Below, piece after piece: positions 46,750 to 59,930 of a DNA stretch of 64,000 bases. Each line of letters begins with the position of its first letter. Position 1 is the stretch's first letter. The stretch covers positions 1 through 64,000 of the forward strand of contig JAECYW010000031.1 of the NCBI GenBank assembly GCA_023014335.1, read 5' to 3'. The notes below the pieces were generated by a model. That model made no database searches, was not told the DNA's origin, and saw only the letters and a list, made by a program, of their open reading frames with translations. This stretch comes from Galerina marginata. Taxonomy: Eukaryota; Basidiomycota; Agaricomycetes; Agaricales; Galerinaceae. The position numbers and the translations under genes were made by a program.

Positions 46750-48650
46750 GGTCAAAATATGTTCGTATCAGTGAGCGGGAGATATGCCTGAAAGGAAAAC
46801 AGAGACTGAACAAGGCGGTGGAATAAAGAAGAGAAGCGCGAGTACACTACCAATACAGAGAAACTAAAGCGAGCTGCGAAACCCAGAGGATAACACAGAA
46901 GATAGTGAAAATAAAAGTAACGCAACTTGGAACCACCCAAGGTTTCAGTGGTCGTTACCAGCCGCGCCGTCTTCTAAAACGAAGATGTCATAAAGAAGCG
47001 AGGAGGGCTGAATGTGCACAGAGTACCGATGAAGTGGTTCCGGGATTAGCGTCAACAGGTCGAAGTTTGGGCAAAGAAAGATAAGACAAAACACACAGTC
47101 AAAGCCTTGAATAAAAACACGGATATATGCACAAAAAAACCCGAGGAAGAAGGGAAACACACAATGCCAATACCGCGTGTGTTCCAGGGCATTTATCCTT
47201 GATCTGATCGGCTAATCTCGACGAGGACGCCTAGATCTGTAGAGCCGCATAAGTTCTTCCTTCTGCGGGTAAGAAAGCAGACTCACGTCCCAAACGAGCC
47301 GCAGAACTGACTGAAACTTCGAGGCAGCCAAAGCAATAGGGGAAGAATCAAATCAATTCTGAAGAGTGCGAAGATGAACGAATGAGGTAGAAGCATCGAA
47401 GGGATTCGAAGGATGACGAACGCCAGAGGAAGAAACGCGGGGGAAGGAAAAAAGCGAACCTAGGTGAATGACAAATTATTTGGTGTGAATAGCACTCACA
47501 CCGGAAGATAAGTAGTGAGAGTAGCGTGTAACGGTAGACGAACTCGGAGCCCTCAGACCGAAGATACTAAGACAGATGAGCAATGGGAATAAACGAAACG
47601 GAGAAAGTAACGTGCCTCATACTGGGATTCACCTCCCACAATTTTCGAACCGCATCGTACCATCTCTTTCGGTCGGAATTTCCTCTAAAACCTGGAAAGA
47701 CACGGACAGGTGAAATAGAATATCAAATCCGAAACCCCCTCAATGCTCAAGGCAGTACTAAGAAAACTCCGGAACCAAAAACCACATCGTCCCGAATCTT
47801 GGTAGGAGGACAACTGAACAGCAACGTCAACGTGAACAAGTATAGCTTCAGATTAAGCGTTCGGTAGGGGTAAGCGTAAATCAGAGACGACGTGGTCACG
47901 ATACGGACAGGAAAGCACTATCGGAAAATAAACTGAGGGATATGACGAAATTTAAGCGAGGAGAAGGAGTGAAAATAGGCGGTCGAATATAAAGACGACG
48001 GCACGCATCGAGAATTATCAGAAAGGGGGAAATGAAAATCATGCACCTGTGGACAGGAGTCAGCTTCCTATTCGCGGTCTAACGGGCTCGTACAAGTGAG
48101 AAGAAGAGATCGAGGCACTGAGGCACCGCACCTATTGTCCGCTTACTCAGAAGCATCAGGGCGACTACATGCCGGAAGAGAAGGACAGAGACCGTAAAAG
48201 GCGGTCAAGAAATGAAAAAAGAAGAGAAGGAAACCATGTCAACGCAGAGCATAAGCAACACCCAGGAAATGGGCCAGAAGGTAGTGAGATAAGTAACGCA
48301 ACACAAACCACCCAGGCTTGTCAAGCCGTTCCGTTCTACCACCCAGAGCGTCTTCTGAAACGAAAGTGGCATCACGAAGATAGGAAAGGCTGGATGTGCA
48401 CAGCATGTCCGGCATGTGTTTCCGGGATTGGCGTCAGCGGTCACATTTGAGGCAAGAAAAAGTTCGAACGAGGTATATGTCGAACGACAAGACGCATATA
48501 TGCAGAGAAAAAAACAAGAATGAAGGAATACGTATGAATGAATATTGTGCTGGTTCCAGGGCTTCTATCCGTAGACCTGGGAGCAACATAGGGCCTGCCT
48601 TCTGCGGGAAAAGAAGGGTAAGTTACATTCCGAAAAAGATCTATAAATGT
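46750..48650 (-). repeat. Inverted dimer of a ~1.3-kb unknown repeat
   Basis: Read on the minus strand, this region is collinear with plus-strand 61030-62840. Landmarks are the GCAGAAGGAAGAACTTATG block (47240-47265 here, 62305 there), the CCCGGAACCACTTC block (47035 and 48415) and TGACTCCTGTCCACAGG (about 48045 here, 61495 there). Also shared are TCGACCGCCT (47970 here) and the GAATCCCTTCGATGCTTCTA segment (about 47400). Landmark spacing gives a unit of about 1.35 kb, so nearly one and a half units are present. By eye the match is around 80 percent over long stretches. No frame is kept between copies, so I do not think it codes for protein. It is purine-rich on the plus strand because it is inverted relative to the right-hand array. 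Confidence 0.85.
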
Positions 48651-49546
48651 CTGAAATTGAGAGGCAGTCAAAGCGAGATTCAGAAGAAGCGTGAAAAGGA
48701 CAAAAAAGGGCTAACTACAAGGCGTTTCGAGAGGTGGGGGACAAGAAGAGCGGATGGTAAATGGATTGGGCGACGTTCTGAAAAGTGGAACCATAAATTA
48801 CCGCAAAAGGATGAACGAATGAAGTAGATGTATACAGAAGACGAATGCCCAAAATTGAGGACAAGAAGAAACAGAAGAGAAGAAGTTTCAAGAAAACGAA
48901 CCTGGACGTCCCCTCGAGTAATCCGGCTGTCCTAATCCTTCTTCGTGCTCAGGTCCTTCCCTGCCTCCCTTTCGAACCATGGTACTGCTGCAAGCAACAC
49001 TGAGTATCTACAGGATTCCAATAATCAGCCTCTGGCCAAGAAAAGCAGAAAAAATCTATGTTTCACGACTGTAACTGTGGTCCGTCCAGGAAATAAGTCG
49101 ACAGAACGCTTTGCGGCTTACCTACAGTATGGCATCGCTTTAAAGTTTTGACTATGCTATTCGGGTGCGTCCTCATACAAATATGACTGGAGACTTGATG
49201 TTCTCCCCACCTTCTCTCTACCTGAGATTCATCCGACTTCCACTTCAGCCGCGATCCCTATCAGATGCTGATCACTGAACCACCAGATGACTGGTCCTCT
49301 TCGAGAACTCAGTCAACCCTCTCCGGTCAACAGACACCGCTAATGTCGCCGTTCAAAAGCGATACGTTTGATCAATTTTTGTCTACTGAGAAGGTTCTTG
49401 AAATTCATTTTCTCCCACTGAGAAAAAAGAAGAAAAACCGGCGAAGGCGGAGATATAGATCCAGACTCCGCTCGTGTATTGGGTACGGGGACAATATTAT
49501 CTTCACTACTGTATGAATTAACCACAATTCTCGGTGTTTTAGAGCA
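48651..49546. other. Boundary region of the inverted repeat; no gene
   Basis: Purine-rich until about 48900, then ordinary sequence. No codable motif. The promoter of the membrane-protein gene should lie near its right end. Confidence 0.45.
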
Positions 49547-51875
49547 ATGGAACTGGGAAATTTTATCACTCCTGAAAAACACCCCATTTTTATTATAATC
49601 TGTCAAATTACGATACTTGCAGCGGCGTGGTCGTTCTTCCTTATATGTCACTTCGTCGACAGACCCCTCCCATTCACGTTGGCAGTTTGGGCAAGAGACA
49701 ACCCCCATCTACTAACATTGACCGTAACACTATTAGCAACTGCGATATCGGCAATATCATCATTGTAGGCGTTTGTTTCAATACATATCGACATTCGAAT
49801 ATTGACCTCCAACTAGCTGTTTCTCCCTATCGATTAGATATGCGGTCAATCACTATCTAATTCACCGGTCCCTCACAATTTTCACCTTGGGAGCTAGTAT
49901 CAAAATTTTAAATCGTTCTTTCATATTTAACCTTCAACACATGTTTTGGAGTTGCATGGCTATCGCCACGGTCCTCACCACGGGCACGCAAACCGCTGAG
50001 TGAGTGATGGCAGTTTCTAAGACCCCTGTTTCTCGCCGCTAACTATTCGTGAACGCTACTCTAGATGGTCAACCTTGCTTACACCTGTGGATATAGTCCT
50101 GTACACCCATGTTGCGGGAGTCGAGTTTGATATCACAAATGAAACATTCCTGTGGGACATTTTGCACCCGGCTAACCCCTGGCTACAACTTCCTCCTTCT
50201 GGAAACATGGAATCTGCTGAGCTCTCTGGTTTTGCGACAGCTCATGCCCGGGCCATAAATACTTCGAGCATAGTTATCTGTCTTGGCCGAGCATTCAAGG
50301 ACACGACCAGTGAATCTCAAACGCCTTCCCCACGCTGTATGTTACTTACTGGGAATAATGTACAGGTGGCATATCCCCAGCAAATCTGAGTCGAATAAAC
50401 ACTGATAAAGTGCAGCGCTCCGTAGTTCACCCCGTCGGAAATCAGCCATTTCCCAAAGGATTTTCGGAAACTTTAACAATAAATGACCATCAAGGATTTA
50501 CAGTGGACGTATCTTGTCGAGAATCAAACGATACTGATTCAAACTCCTCCCAACTAAACTGGAGTACCTCAGCATATAATTCGATAAAACTGCCGACTGA
50601 CCTTGTGGGCGATAAAGTGCTAAGTATTTCGCGTGCATCAAGGCAATGCGGAGATACAACGAAAATGGGTGCGGGTCATTCGTTTTGGAGATTTTGTGCC
50701 AGTGGACATTTCTGACACGATTACCATTAGATTGGGCGATGGTGATTCAAGGGTTCTCCTCAATCATTCTTGGTATTGCCTGTCCGGAAGGAGGTGATAA
50801 TTATTGTCCGTGCTTTTGCCAATCCTCTCTGCAGGATGACGACTTATTTTATTTTTCAGCCCTTGTTGTCGATAACGTTACCCCCCTTGATAATTCAACG
50901 GTGCATATCGCCCCAACTATAGTATGCGATATCGTTCCGCATATACTATCAGTTGAAACTGTCTATGATGGCCTTCTTATAACAAACACAAAATCGATGG
51001 TCCGTCCTGGCATGAAATTGAGTATTCTAACAGAATACGTAACGTCCTTGTTGGAAGTTACAATCTCCAACGCGATGACTTTGCAGGGAAGCCTTATCGA
51101 TGGGGCATTTAGTGACTTAAAGACAGATGGGGAACCTTATGGTGATATGTTGTGGGCGCGTAGACTTTGTTTTCATAAGAATCTCTTCTCACCTTCTAGC
51201 CTTTTTCAGGAACCCTTTATCAAGATCCTTACGGAGTTTTATGTGACTGTAAGAAAAACATACCCTTATAAGCGCGTTGAATAATTCCAGCGATTCTCAT
51301 TGACATTTGATGATTCTATTCGACAGGTGTTCAGAAATACTGCTTCGTCCATTACTTATCAAAGCTGGTTTGATAAGCCTGGGTCCTTGCGCAACATCAC
51401 GGGGATTTTGCAAACAAAAACGATTGGATATACCCGGCAGCCTAATGTCCTCACCATTTCCCTTCTTCCAATCACTTTGGTTGGACTGGCCTCTATTTTC
51501 GGGGTAGTTTATGTCCTAATCCAACAGATGAGGGACGAATGTCGTGAATTAAATGAGACACATCCCGACTCACGCTTGGACTCATCTCGGAGCATCACCG
51601 ACACCAACCAACATGGAGGACGACTAGAGCTGGACAGCAATCACAATGACAATGGGTTATTAATGCAGGGAAGAATATTTGATGTCGGGGATCCACTGCA
51701 TCTTTTGGCAGTTGCATCGGCTGGTGGCATTACTGGCGTTTTTGGTGCTGGGATTCATGAAACACAGTTAATGATGAGGCATACAGTTGAACTGAAATTG
51801 GGGGAGGTGGCAAGCAACGATGACGACTTTCAAGAGGACGGTAGGAAAGGGAGGATTGGGTTGGTTCACCAATAA
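49547..51875 (+). CDS. Large basidiomycete membrane protein of unknown function
   Basis: I know this type only as uncharacterised mushroom proteins with an N-terminal group of spans, a long extracellular-like middle and one C-terminal span. From ATG 49547: hydrophobic FIIICQITILAAAWSFFLI, AVWARDNPHLLTLTVTLLAT, then after an intron YAVNHYLIHRSLTIFTLGAS, NRSFIFNLQHMFWSCMAI and LTTGTQTA. The following exon begins EWSTLLTPVDIVLYT. The middle holds Asn-rich glycosylation-type sites (VSCRESNDTDSNSSQLNWS) and VETVYDGLLITNTKSMVRPG. The C-terminal part reads FRNTASSITYQSWFD, a span (ISLLPITLVGLASIFGVVYV) and a polar tail with DPLHLLAVASAGGITGVFG, ending at 51875. Some middle joins around 50650-50850 are uncertain. 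It is a unique island between repeat copies of opposite orientation. Confidence 0.72.
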
Positions 51876-54770
51876 GTTCGAAGTACTGTAAAATTTAGAG
51901 ATTTGAGATTCTTGGGGGACAGACATTTTGCGAATGGTTAGTGCGCACAGTGGGAGCAAACAGGAGCAAACTCGGAGGGCGAGTCATGTATGACCCGTGC
52001 GAAAACCATTGCGTTGCCATCATTTTTATTCCTTCCCTTTCCTTACTTCCGTGATTTTTCCGTCCACCTCTCCTGTCGGCTCTTCCTCTTCAACGCTTAA
52101 CGTTCAACATCTAGCCCATGTCAAAACACCTGAAATCTGGTCCCAGTGTCAATGCAGGCCCATCCGAGTCCGATTTAGATAACTTCACGGTGAGAAACTC
52201 GAATGCTGCTCTGAGTCTCTGTCGCTATCTGACGCAGTTTCTGGTTTTAGAAGCAATCATCTGTGTTTCTTTCGAGTGTGGAGGGAGAATAATGTTACCG
52301 AACGAGTTTTTTTGCTATAAGCGCTTTAGCGCTCCGAGGTAATTGTCGTATGCTCGACGTTTTCGCATGCTGAAAACCATTAGCTGCAGATCATTCTTGC
52401 AGTCTCTGGATCGCACGTCACCGGTGCCTCTACTTCAAGCACATCCGTCGTCGAAGCTGCTGCATCCTTGCATCCTTGCATCCTTCGTGACCTCGCCATG
52501 CCCATCCCCATATCGTGATTCGCTGGAATTGTCTGTCGTCGCACGAAGCTCATGTCGACTAACCCAATACCTCGACAATCGATACCTGGGGCACGGAACT
52601 GGAGCGCTTCTGGCCAGTCGAAAGGCCCTCCCACTTGGAGCTTGGTGGTTGAGGCAGGTGAACGGTGGTGGAGATGGAAGCCAAGCCCAGGGAGACGTCG
52701 GCGTCGACTTCTCGGCTTCCTATCTGCAAGATCGCGGTCGACGAATCGTAGAATTTCAGGAGACCACGGTCGTCAGCCAGTCTAAGCTCACTCCGCTGGC
52801 TTCCCCACTCCATCGATCTTCGATCATCTTCTAAATCCCCTCCTCGTCGATCATGAGACGTGTTCGCCATTACCAGCAGCACGAAGAGACGACTATCATC
52901 AGCAACGGAATGTTGAATAATGACTCGCTGTCGTACACGCCCTTCGTCCTCGTCTCTGCGAATTGCCTCTGCTGACTTGTCAGCCTGTCTAGCCTACACG
53001 ACGAACGACGCGGATGTGCGATTTTTAGATTTCAGATGGACATCCTCTAGCCAGGCAACTGCGCTCGCGCCTCTGTTGGGTTTATCCGGTTACACTGGAT
53101 TGGACGGACGGGGAGGGGCGGTGTCGGCGGTGGGGTGCATTTGGGGTGCGGAAGGAAGCTAGATATGGGTGCTGGGGCGGGACGGGGTGGGGAGAGTAGC
53201 TTGGATGGGAACTTCTTGTGGAGAGGTCACGGACAACGAAGAAACGCGGATGAGCGCCGGGTTATAGGTCTGTTCGTCTGCTCTAAGGGGACCTTATCGC
53301 GCCATCATCGCAGCCTCACCCACCCAGCCTCCTTCCACCCCAGGCGTGCCCGCATCTGTCCAACCCTAAAGCACTCCCAAGCTTGCGAGGATCGGACCAT
53401 CGTCGCCAACGCAGGAGTTCTCCCTTCAGAAGGCTCTTCCTTACGTTTCCGAGTCTAGATCCACGCCCTCGCCCCGCCTGCGCCGTATACACGCCCCAAC
53501 CCGTAGCCACACCCACACGTCGAGCTACAAGAGCATCCGCCCCCGTGCAGCTGTCGATGATTCAGAGCGGGCTTGAGGGGAGAAGGTCAAAAATGGGCGT
53601 CTTTTCTCTTAGAACGAATTCAATACGACGAATTGACGCAAGGTTATGTTCTAGATGGCACGTATGGATGCTTCCTTCGACATTCAACACGCTTTTCATG
53701 CCCCTTCGTCCACTTCCTCGAGCATCCCGGACCAAAGATGAAGATACAGCCCTATCACCACGATCCACCATCTCAGACTCCGAGATCATGCCTACCCTCG
53801 AGCTGTACTTTCGCACCCACGCCCATACTGGATATACTAATCCCCATCGATGATCGATGACCACTACCTGCCCGCATGTTCACGGGTGCAGGGTGCGGTA
53901 CGATAACTCCCCATCCCGCCCGTCCCCTTCTTACATCCCGACCTTCGAGGTTGAAGACTCCATTCGCTCCTAGACCCAACCCAACTCGAAAAACCGCGTA
54001 GATGGTTTGAACGCCGCCTACCTACGGAATGGGAGATTTTCGTCGTGTTGGCGGGTGTATAGGAACAGTGGAGAGAGTAGTGAGCTGGCAAGGGTTAGGG
54101 TTCAAAGAAATCGTTGTTCTTCCTCCGTTTGTCGACGTCGTCCATGACTGCTTTCATTGCTTTCTGCGAATTCGCATCGCACTCTTTTGACTTGCCAATA
54201 TTGAAACCGCTCCTCTTGTTACTCTCTTGAAACGATTCAAGAACGTTAGAAGACCTGAAGATGCCGAGGATCAGTTCAGGGAACCTATGTAGTGTGTTTT
54301 GCGCCTGGAGGTTTTGGAGATCGTTGATTTGACTCTGAGCTACAGGTAAGAGGCGAAGTTTTGTACGATCTCATTTTATAACTCATGCTTTCTCACACCA
54401 TACAGCTCGTATTGCACCAGTGACTAACCTGGCTTGATCGCGCTGTCAATTCAACCACCGGCTGTCGCGTTGACGGCCCAACCTTGACCTTGGGTTTCTG
54501 CTCGTCTGCTATTGTCAACACATCCTTGGTCTATCCAGAAAGTCGCAATTGCAACCAGCATCGACCATTTGATGGGAACTTCGGGTTGAAACAAACGCAG
54601 GTAGCGCACCTACTCCGTCTTTGAGGGAATTGTTCTCGGTCTACGCATGGCGGCGCGAAGGCCAATATGGCATAAACGGTGTACGATTCATTTCAACTTA
54701 GGAATCACGTTGATCCATTTCCATTATCTGCAATCTTAATAACCTTTTCTTGGATCTCAAATTAGCTTTG
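51876..54770. other. Unassigned, GC-richer region
   Basis: Open stretches exist on the plus strand. They include a possible short exon from ATG 52118 (MSKHLKSGPSVNAG) ending at a good GTGAGA donor, a Trp/Arg/Pro-rich stretch near 52552-52785 and longer frames at 53383-53860. They show no known domain and do not splice into one clear product. GCATCCTT is repeated three times near 52462-52488. The segment GGCGGCGCGAAGGCCAATA (about 54650) recurs in changed form near 58626, so the repeat family may begin here. A fast-evolving or decayed gene is possible. Confidence 0.35.
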
Positions 54771-55320
54771 CGGCTCGTTTCGGATGTGAGATCATTTCTA
54801 TGCCCGCAGAAGAAAGAACTCATGTTTGTCTAGATGTCCTCGTCGAATCAGCCAACCAGGTCGTGACCTGGAACTCGGAATGCATTAATTTTGTGCGTTT
54901 TGCTTGCTTTTTCGACTCTTTTGTCCAGATATGCCTCTATTCGTTCAACGAAGCCCTTATTTTATCTTTTCATTACCTTAAATCTGACCAGTGACGCAAA
55001 TTCCGGAACCACTTCGCGTGAATCCTATGGCTATCTAGCTATTGACGTCGTCGCGATGCCATTTTAGTTTGAGAAGACACTGGTTGATGAGTGAGTGCGC
55101 GAATGGTTTCGCGTCTAGTTGCTTCTCATTTTCATCGCCCTTCGCTTCATTTTCTAGGTTTCGCTTATGCTCCTCCATTCTGGCGTCGCTTTCTGTATTC
55201 TCTTTCTTTCTTGACCGCTTTTTAACGCCCTGCCGTTTTCAGGCTCCAGCTTAATCTTGCCTTGATAGTGGTTTAGGTCTCTGAATTCGGATTGTTCTGC
55301 GGGCTCGTTTAGATTGTAAG
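54771..55320 (+). repeat. Repeat copy 1, partial
   Basis: First part of the 1.3-kb unit only: GCGGCTCGTTTCGGATGTGA, the GCAGAAGAAAGAACTCATG block at 54808, and CCGGAACCACTTCGC near 55003. Followed at once by the next copy. Confidence 0.75.
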
Positions 55321-56750
55321 TTTACTTCCTTTCAGACAGATAAAAGAACTTATATGTTACTAGCGTCCTGGTTCCTCATCAAAACCCCTCAACTGAATCT
55401 AAGGATGAATGGCTTATAGCCCAGATGGCATTCACTCTGTGCGTTTTACATTTTCCTCAGTTGTTTTCGTGCATATATGTGTATTTTCGTTCACAGTTTT
55501 ATCCGTTCGTTACCTAAAATCCGAACTGCTGGCGCTAATCCGGAAACCACCTCCTAATTATCATGTGCCCATCCAGCCCTTTCTCGTTTTTGTGATGACA
55601 TTCCATTTCAGACGACGCTGTGGCTGGTGGAACCGGTGAAAAATAGGTGGTTTCCGCGTTGTATCGCGTTTCATTTCACTGCCTTTTGTCATATCCTCCA
55701 GATTTTTCGTATGCTTCTTTGTGTGGTTTTGGCCCTTCTCTTCTTTTTCTCTACCTTCTTTCTCATTCTTATTCTTGTTTTTGGGCGTGAAACTCCTCAT
55801 GCATTAAATAGGCAGCAGATTGGTGCGTAGCCTATGGCGACAGTCTCCTGCTCTCACTGAAACATTTTTATCTAGTTCGCAAGCCGGAAGGTGGCGCTTG
55901 TCGATCATCAAGCGCGTTTTGTCCCGTTCCTTCTGTCTTACGTGCTTGTTGCGACCTGCAGCATCATTTTTGACTGCTTAATCTCGTCTCTTCTCCTCTT
56001 ATGTTCAGCACCACACCCTGGCCGTATCCCAAGTCGCTGATAGACCCATCTTGAAACCATGTCGTCTATGATAAAATATTACCCCGCACTGAACGCCTTG
56101 CTGAAGCTGTTCTTCCCTCAGGGTACTTGTCAGATGCTGGTCACACTGTGGTCCTTTGATGGCATGGCGTGGTTTCTTGTTGAGGCACCTTTTCAGCACC
56201 GCCTTGGGCTTTGAAAATTATTCTCCTTTGATGTCACGTCTCACCTGTCCCTTTCATCCCAGGTTTTGGAAGAAATCCCTAGCAAGAAAGATGCTACGAC
56301 GCGGATTGAAATAATTAATAGAGGTGAATCCTAAAGTAAGGTATGTTTCATCCTCCTTTTCGTTTATTTCCGTTGCTCATTTTTCTTATTTTTTATTCGT
56401 AAGACGAGCAACCTCTGCTGGTCTGCCAGTGCACGTTACTCTCAATGACACTTTTCTTCCAGTCTAAGTGCTACTCACACGAAAGTAATTTGCTATTCAT
56501 CTCAGGCTCGTTTTTTTCTTCTTCCTGTCCCCACAATATTTTTCTCCCTCGACGTTTATCGTCCCTTTAAATTCCTTCGATGCTTCTACCTCAATCGGCC
56601 ACTCTTTCGTAATCGTATAATCTTTCCATCCTTTTCGGAACATCGTCGCGTTTATTCCATACTTTACTCGCTGTTTACCTTAGATCTGATTCTTCTCCTG
56701 ATATTTTGGCAGCCTCTAATTTTCGGAGTATTATATTAGTTGTTCCGACT
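55321..56750 (+). repeat. Repeat copy 2, complete unit (~1.43 kb)
   Basis: Contains the blocks in full order: AAAGAACTTATATG (55344), CCGGAAACCACC (55541), CAGCAGATTGGTGCGTAGCC (about 55812), CCATCTTGAAACCATGTCGTC (about 56046), AGGTTTTGGAAGAAATCCC (56261), GACGAGCAACCTC (56403) and AATTCCTTCGATGCTTCTACC (56570). Pyrimidine-rich, no conserved reading frame. Confidence 0.82.
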
Positions 56751-57135
56751 GCGCTCGAGTAAGTCCACTTCCTTCCCGTAGAAAAAAGGACTTATATGGT
56801 TGTAGGTGTTCCCTTCGAATTGGCCCGCTAAATTTATAAACCTTGACCCCAGCCAGTTGTGCTATTGCATATACCTGCCGCCCCCTTTTCAAGGTTTTAT
56901 CTGCGTATCCTGTGTTAGCTTTCCTAACCCCAGCTTCGATCTGTCGAAAGCAATCCCGGAACCACTTCGTCAGTACTCCGTGCACATTAAGCCCTCCGCA
57001 TTTTTTGTATGGAGTCTTTCTTTCAGACAACGCTGCGGTTGCTGATCACGCCGGTGACATCGTATGGTTCCGAGTTGCTTTATTTTTCATTCATGATTCT
57101 CTGTGTTATCCGCTGGGTTTCGCATGACTTTCTTG
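56751..57135 (+). repeat. Repeat copy 3, truncated
   Basis: Only the 5' part is present: GTAGAAAAAAGGACTTATATGG at 56778, AATCCCGGAACCACTTCGTC near 56948, CAGACAACGCTGCGGTTGCTGATC near 57026. The match ends near the TCCGCTGGGTTTCGC block at about 57108. Confidence 0.78.
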
Positions 57136-58617
57136 ATGTTGGTGTGGTCTTGTGGACCTGCTATAATATAAACTTATCTTAAAAAAATTAAACTAAACCC
57201 CATATACTTATTTAACAGCAAAGTGTCGCATTTGGAAAGACAGGCGCGTCGCGTGGCGTCCTCGCATCAGTCACGTGTTTCCGTTAGGTTCAATTTTAGG
57301 ATATCTTTCTCATCTCCCAAACTCCCGTAGTGCGCACTGTTCTATATTCGGTCGTCTGTTTCCTCCATGTCCAGCTCTTTTTCGAGTCTTTATAGGATGC
57401 CGGATCTACTTCTATCCTAGATTCTCTGAGAGTCTTCGACACCTTTGCCAACGACTCTGGCGACGCTACGGATTTCGCGTTCTGCCAGTGCTGCTCGGTT
57501 TCCAGATCTCCTGGATGTCTTAGCGCGAGTTTCAGGTTAGGGTGAGCAGGTGAGTTTCTTGGAACTGACGACTTTTCTGATTTTCTCTAAGAACTACGTT
57601 TTTTTAGTAGAAATCTACCCTTTTTCTGCCTGCAATACGTCCATTACGACCAATGAACGCGCCAAAATCGCATCATCTTTGGAATGTGAACACGAGGTAG
57701 TGGAAGAATAATGGGCCAGGTATGTGTCTCCCGGTTTTATTCCTCTTCTGAAGTCGAGACTGAACACGGTTCGTCATGCTGTAGCTCCCTGTTGTCGACG
57801 CTTTTAAGGGTTATACAGGACGCATATATCTACCCAGCCGTCAGGGCACTCGGTGGGGAAGAGGCTGTTCGGTTGGATGTTTGATCTTGGGCTAGTCGGC
57901 GGACTGGCAACTAAGACGCCTTTCACATCTATTACGCGTAACGACGTCAGTGCGGGCCAAGTCCGACAGGGTGCGCAGGGACAGGGGGACGTACGATGAC
58001 GAGGCCATCAGATCCAGGACGTCGCAGCACATATAGCTCGACTTCAATGTGCGTCTCACTCTATCCACTCCTGTTGTTTCTCGTCTAATACTCTGTCATT
58101 GCCAGCTATTTCACTCCTACATCAATCATCCACGTTGTCTATCAGTCCTCTCAGCAGGCGTTGTCAATTTCGCTGCTCAGATGAGGCGAGATGGGGCGTA
58201 CTGGGTCAAACCCAGACAGATCTAGCCAGAACCCGCTCACAACTACCCAGCACTCTGCCACGAGCATTCTATACCAGCCCTAATCAGCATCCTTGTACGC
58301 CAGACAGTCTCTCGTGTCTTTTCTCCAACCCCTGACTACAGCACGTCCTCGCTTGTAGCCACTGGAGATTTGACGCAATCGGGGAGGGGTAGTTAAGGTG
58401 GCTAGTGGGCTAGCGGAGAGCTTGGAAGCGCTCGTTCTGCCTCCGACGAGCGTCTGGGTACCAGTGATACCTGCAGTACCTGCTGCGGAGCGGAAGGCTT
58501 GAGCATGCTCCTGGTCAATGCGGGCCAAGTTAGATGACGAGGTGGATAACACGGGCGGGGACAGGGAAGATGTTGGGTGAGACGCCGACGATGGCAGACT
58601 ACAGCCTCCCCTACCAT
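57136..58617. other. Non-repeat insert in the array; no gene recognised
   Basis: Begins with an AT-rich stretch (57160-57215). Frames near 57275-57523 (plus), 58099-58335 (plus) and 58280-58641 (minus) have no recognised motif. Confidence 0.35.
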
Positions 58618-59930
58618 CGCTGGTGGCGGCGCGAATGCCAATAGGACAAGAACGACGTACAGTTTCCTCTCTTCTTAGATATCACGCTGACACCTTCATT
58701 TGCCCCCAGTCTTTACGCTCGATCTGGATCTTGCCATGATGTGTTGGCCGCCTCAAATCAGATAGCTCCACGGCTCGTTTCGAATGTAAGTCTACTCCCT
58801 TTCCGACAGATGAAAGAACTTATATGGCTTCACTGTCCTTGCCAAATCAGCCGACCAGATCTAAGGATGGATGGCTTGTACTTTGTGCGGTTTCTTTTTT
58901 CTTCGGTTGTTTTCTTGCGTATATGCGTGTTTTTGTTCACAGTTTTATCTGCATATCCTGCATGACCCGTTCTTTGCCTGAAATCCGACCCACTGACGCC
59001 GATCCCGGAACCGCTTCCCGATGCCCTGTGCACATCCTACCCCTCTCGTCTTCGCGATGACATCTTCGTTTCAGAACGACGTTCTGGTTGGTGGGTGATG
59101 GTATGGTGACATTGCTTGGGTAGTTCTGCGTGTGCCACGTTTCATTTTACTCTTATCCTCTGTGTTTGTTGGGGTAGTTTTCACTCTTCTCGTCTATTTC
59201 TTTACCGCCTTTCACAGCCCTGTTCTTCTTTTTTTTGGGGGTGGACAGCCCGACTCAACCAAGTAGACGGCATATCGGTACGCAGCCTACTTCCCCATCA
59301 CCTGTACTTACTGATACGACCCTATCCAGACTGCAAATACTAAATAGGATGATGACGCTTGTCGATCGTCCAGCATGGCCTTTCTTTTATTCCTTTTTTA
59401 TGGCTCTCGTTGCGAGGCATTTCCTGTATCTTCGACCGCTTGATTTCTCCCCTCATCGCTCAAATTTTGGCACACCCTTATCCGCTTGCCAAAGTCGCTG
59501 ATGGGCACATCTCGAAACCGCGTCGTTTCGGATATAGGATCTTGACTGAACACCCGCGTGAAGTCGTACTTGCCTCACGTTGCTGTACAGTCAATTCCAA
59601 GGAACTGACAAAATGACGTGGTTTCTAGTTCCTGGGCCTTCTTATTAGTACCGTCTTGAGGTTTGAGGATTATTCCAGTTTGATATTTCGTCTCACCTGC
59701 CCTTGTCATCCCACGTTTTGGAGGAAACCCCGAGCAACGACAATGGTACGACGCAGTTTGAGGATAAATAATTGAGGTGAATCCTCAAATAAGGCACGTT
59801 TCGTTCTCTTCATTTATTCCTGTCGCTCATTCGTCTTTTTATTTGTAGGGTGAGCGTTCCCAGCTCGGCTACCGCTGCATGTTAGCCGCAAGCCCTCCCA
59901 ACTCACACCAATGTAAGCGTTCGCCTTTTA
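58618..59930 (+). repeat. Repeat copy 4, nearly complete
   Basis: Starts with the GGCGGCGCGAATGCC segment and CGGCTCGTTTCGAATGTAAG (58770). Continues with GATGAAAGAACTTATATGGC (58808), CCGGAACCGCTTCCC (59006), the GCACATCTCGAAACCGCGTC block (59505), AGCCTCAC-type middle blocks, GTTTTGGAGGAAACCCC (59714) and GTGAGCGTTCCCAGCTC (59850). Confidence 0.82.
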
